NCBI GenBank assembly: GCA_016302505.1
Contig: JAEDNL010000009.1
Span: 1 to 34,197 of the forward strand
DNA length: 34,197 nt
Reading direction: 5' to 3'
Source: Bacilli bacterium
GTDB lineage: Bacteria > Bacillota_I > Bacilli_A > RF39 > UBA660
This document shows positions 32,538 through 34,197 of the stretch, piece after piece. A program made the position numbers and the translations under genes. The first letter of the stretch is position 1. The number at the start of each line of letters is the position of its first letter. Under the pieces are notes generated by a model, which was given only the letters and a program-made list of their open reading frames with translations, searched no databases and was not told the origin of the DNA.

Positions 32538-33131
32538 TTATCTTTGATTACAAATACATCTGTTTTCCAAACCACTCCAATAACATTTATAGTATGTGCT
32601 AGAACGTGCTCTGCAAGCATCCATTTCTGAATCTGATGGTGAAGAATTAGAACCACCATTTCCACCGCTAAAAAGAACACCTAAAAATATTGCACCAACA
32701 AATATACATATTGTTGTGATAAAAACTATTTTCATATTTCTTTTTTCTTCTTCACCTTTTTTACTGATATAATATACAGAAATAAATCCAGAAATAACCA
32801 AAGAACCACAAATACCAAAAAGAATACCCAAAAACAAACATACACCTAAACCAAATAAATCATAACTAAGTAAAATAATTGTTAATATAATGGTTATTGA
32901 GAAAAAACCAATTCTTGAGTACTTTTTTACTTTTTTCTTTTCAGCATTAGTTAATCCTTTAAAAAAAATTGAATCTTTAATTATTTCATTATTATTTGAT
33001 TTTACTTTTGAATTTAGTTGTTTTTTCACTATATTATTTTTGCTTTCCATTGTTGGACAACCACAATTAGGACAAGCGCTTGCTTTATCACTAAACTCTT
33101 TTCCACAATCTTCACATTTTATTAACGCCAT
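32538..33131 (-). CDS. Zinc-ribbon membrane protein with four-Cys tail
   Basis: 197 residues. N-terminal zinc ribbon (MALIKCEDCGKEF, then ACPNCGCP: C-x2-C and C-x2-C), a charged linker, three hydrophobic segments (FFSITIILTIILLSYDLF, VCLFLGILFGICGSLVISGF, IVFITTICIFVGAIFLGVLF), a Gly/Ser linker, and a tail DACRARSSTYYKCYWSGLEN-RCICNQR. With the zinc ribbon inside and the KKGEEEKRN loop inside, the tail should be outside the cell. The tail's C-x9-C-x8-C-x-C pattern is the same as in the protein at 33454-33747. Zinc-ribbon membrane proteins (zinc_ribbon_2/DUF) are common; the tail is not known to me. Shine-Dalgarno GGAGG. Last gene of the operon. Confidence 0.75.
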   Translation of the reverse strand: MALIKCEDCGKEFSDKASACPNCGCPTMESKNNIVKKQLNSKVKSNNNEIIKDSIFFKGLTNAEKKKVKKYSRIGFFSITIILTIILLSYDLFGLGVCLFLGILFGICGSLVISGFISVYYISKKGEEEKRNMKIVFITTICIFVGAIFLGVLFSGGNGGSNSSPSDSEMDACRARSSTYYKCYWSGLENRCICNQR

Positions 33132-33151
33132 TTTTATATACCTCCTTAAAA

Positions 33152-33436
33152 CTATCTAAGATATTTGCATAATTGTTCAAAAGCATGACTATCAGTTTCT
33201 ACAGTATGGTTTGATGAACTACCATTTTTATATTTAACTAAGAATGTAGTTGTTCTTTTATTTTTACCTGTTACTCCTGCTAATAGACCAACTGGTCCAA
33301 GTGCTAAAGCACCAACAGCTGCTCGACCTAGTGTTGAACCAACTTTTTTTCTACTTTCTTCTGCAACTATCATTGTAAAATCAATATCTTTAGGTTGAAT
33401 TAATTGATTTTTTATATCATATCCTATGTATTCCAT
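33152..33436 (-). CDS. Small glycine-zipper-like protein
   Basis: 94 residues. After a start MEYIGYDIKNQL and a strand FTMIVAEE comes the conserved block SRKKVGSTLGRAAVGALALG, PVGLLAGVTGKNKR, a Gly/Ala-rich helix pair like those in small bacterial proteins of the 'GRA-G-lllGPvGllaG---K-K' type, followed by TTTFLVKYKNGSSSNHTVET and a helix (HAFEQLCKYL). The family is known to me by pattern but has no assigned function. GGAGGACAT precedes the ATG. It lies between the two genes encoding four-Cys-tail membrane proteins, spaced 17 and 20 bases from them, so the three act together. Confidence 0.72.
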   Translation of the reverse strand: MEYIGYDIKNQLIQPKDIDFTMIVAEESRKKVGSTLGRAAVGALALGPVGLLAGVTGKNKRTTTFLVKYKNGSSSNHTVETDSHAFEQLCKYLR

Positions 33437-33453
33437 ATGTCCTCCTTTCTTAA

Positions 33454-33747
33454 CTATCTATATTTACAAACACATCTATTTTCTAAAGCACTCCAATGAC
33501 ATTTTTTATATGTATCTGATAGATTATTACAAGCACTAATTACTTCTTTCGAAACGCCTTTGTTGCTATTAGGAACATAAAATACAATCATTATAATTAA
33601 GCCTATAATTGCTATTATTCCGCATATTAATATTGCTTTGTTACATATAGCCACTTCTTCTTTATCATCTTTGTTGTTTTTTTTAGATACAAATGCAAAG
33701 ACTAATACAAATAAACTTAATGTTAATAAAACTGCACCAAATATCAA
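33454..33747 (-). CDS. Small membrane protein with four-Cys tail
   Basis: About 98 residues with two transmembrane helices (LIFGAVLLTLSLFVLVFAFV and ILICGIIAIIGLIIMIVFYV) joined by a charged loop (KKNNKDDKEEVA) and ending in an extracellular tail SACNNLSDTYKKCHWSALEN-RCVCKYR. The cysteine spacing C-x9-C-x8-C-x-C and the words WSxLENRC are the same as in the protein at 32538-33131. The loop with many Lys should be inside, placing the tail outside. Start is probably TTG 33747 with GAGGTGATAATT; upstream codons of the frame lie in the promoter (33766-33795). First gene of the operon, facing away from an XRE regulator. Confidence 0.7.
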   Translation of the reverse strand: MIFGAVLLTLSLFVLVFAFVSKKNNKDDKEEVAICNKAILICGIIAIIGLIIMIVFYVPNSNKGVSKEVISACNNLSDTYKKCHWSALENRCVCKYR

Positions 33748-33765
33748 AATTATCACCTCAATTTT

Positions 33766-33795
33766 ATTGTAGCACAGCTTACTCGAATAGTGCAA
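33766..33795 (-). promoter_or_regulatory. Promoter of the four-Cys-tail operon
   Basis: TTGCAC (33790-33795) and TACAAT (33766-33771), 18 bases apart on the minus strand; the leader would be about 10-15 bases to the Shine-Dalgarno. Confidence 0.65.
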
Positions 33796-33798
33796 TAA

Positions 33799-33826
33799 AT
33801 AATTTTGATAATAATAAGAAAATTAT
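33799..33826. promoter_or_regulatory. Inverted repeat in the divergent intergenic region
   Basis: ATAATTTT (33799-33806) and AAAATTAT (33819-33826), 8-bp arms, 12 bases apart, lie between the divergent operon and the XRE gene. A possible operator for the XRE protein; A/T-only arms make chance likely. Confidence 0.35.
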
Positions 33827-33848
33827 ATTAGATGATTGGTAGTGAATT

Positions 33849-34091
33849 ATGTTTGATAGAAACAATGAAAATTATGTATATGAATTAGTTTCTAAAAATA
33901 TCAAAAAGCAAAGAAAACTAAAAGGACTTACGCAAGAACAATTAGCAAATTTAATGAATTATTCAACACAATTCATTTCAAATATTGAAAGTAAGAATCA
34001 TCAAACTTTTTCACTAGGCACTTTGTGGAGGCTTGCACTTATACTTGATATCAACATTAAAGAATTGTTTGATGAAGAAGACAAAAAATAA
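33849..34091 (+). CDS. XRE-family HTH regulator
   Basis: 80 residues, essentially one HTH_3 domain: VSKNIKKQRKLKGLTQEQLA, NLMNYSTQFISNIESKNHQT, FSLGTLWRLALILDINIKEL, then an acidic end. It is of the phage-repressor-like Cro/C1 type. GGTAGTGAATT precedes the ATG. It is divergent from the four-Cys-tail operon, 100 bases between starts, so it most likely regulates that operon and itself. A terminator follows directly. Confidence 0.88.
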   Translation: MFDRNNENYVYELVSKNIKKQRKLKGLTQEQLANLMNYSTQFISNIESKNHQTFSLGTLWRLALILDINIKELFDEEDKK

Positions 34092-34113
34092 GAGTGTATT
34101 AAAACACTCTTTA
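34090..34113 (+). terminator. Terminator of the XRE gene
   Basis: AAGAGTGT-(6)-ACACTCTT (34090-34111) is a perfect 8-bp stem followed by TTA; U-run is short. The remaining 84 bases to the window end hold no feature that I can support. Confidence 0.7.
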
Positions 34114-34197
34114 CAATACCTTTCAGAAGTAAAATTAGGTTGTTCTCTGTTAAATTTATATTAATATTGATTAAATGTTTGTATTTAAACAAATATA

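Larger units (their letters stand above)
31519..34197. mobile_element. Possible integrated element next to tRNA-Ser
   Basis: Gene content changes sharply after the tRNA: small accessory genes, an excisionase-like HTH protein, an XRE regulator and unknown membrane proteins, with no core genes to the window end. tRNA 3' ends are common integration sites. No integrase and no second copy of the tRNA 3' end are visible, so the far boundary is outside the window or the idea is wrong. Confidence 0.3.

Noticed and set aside
32206..33795. Classical phage lysogeny module
   Set aside because: The excisionase-like and XRE genes fit, but there is no integrase, repressor-Cro pair or structural gene in the window.

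Overview
The window is about three-quarters A+T. It carries a Gram-positive division and cell-wall cluster, sporulation genes (gerE, gerM, spoIIIAH, a sirA-like gene), Firmicutes-type Shine-Dalgarno sequences (GGAGG, GAGGTG), sigma-A style promoters and tRNAs with encoded CCA. This points to a low-GC Bacillota, probably an uncultured, spore-forming, gut-type member of the Bacilli (inference; no 16S gene is present). TGA is used as a stop (for example by the gene ending at 8779) and the only Trp tRNA reads TGG, so the code is standard. Almost everything between 1959 and 31288 is on the minus strand.

Region 1-1940 is decaying DNA: the 5' end of a charged unknown gene running off the left edge, then remnants of a serine recombinase, a GNAT acetyltransferase and an amidase-LysM lytic enzyme, all broken by stops or frameshifts. 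Next come a very large pilin-like surface protein (1959-3971) and tRNA-Trp. Region 4301-14092 is a rearranged dcw cluster. Read in transcription order it runs mraZ-rsmH-ftsL-pbp, sirA-like, yneF, an unknown membrane protein, a DUF5662 protein, an RnfC-like protein, holA, mraY, ftsW. It is headed by a textbook MraZ operator of four boxes exactly 10 bp apart, plus a 20-bp perfect palindrome inside the promoter. ftsW has no ordinary start codon at its true N-terminus and lacks the usual C-terminal motif.

Region 14163-19030 holds hemW, two unknown membrane-anchored proteins, a frameshifted gene, argS and tRNA-Arg(UCU). Region 19085-24297 combines gerM, gerE, spoIIIAH and a three-gene set of hybrid histidine kinase, unknown protein and Hpt-receiver protein; the last looks like a complete phosphorelay sitting beside sporulation genes. 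Region 24364-27986 has an acyl-CoA synthetase facing away from a leaderless, probably self-regulated XRE repressor and an aldehyde dehydrogenase. Then follow a VirB2-like/NlpC-P60 fusion, gltX and a small membrane protein.

From tRNA-Ser(GCU) at 31428 rightward the content changes to small accessory genes: an excisionase-like HTH protein, a tiny charged ORF, and a three-gene operon facing away from an XRE regulator. The outer two proteins of that operon are membrane proteins sharing an identical C-terminal four-cysteine tail (C-x9-C-x8-C-x-C with a WSxLENRC core). This is the best candidate in the window for an undescribed system, and the block may be one end of an element integrated at the tRNA.

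Many minus-strand reading frames begin with a GTG or TTG that lies inside a Shine-Dalgarno or promoter; starts were moved to the properly spaced ATG (or TTG) in those cases.
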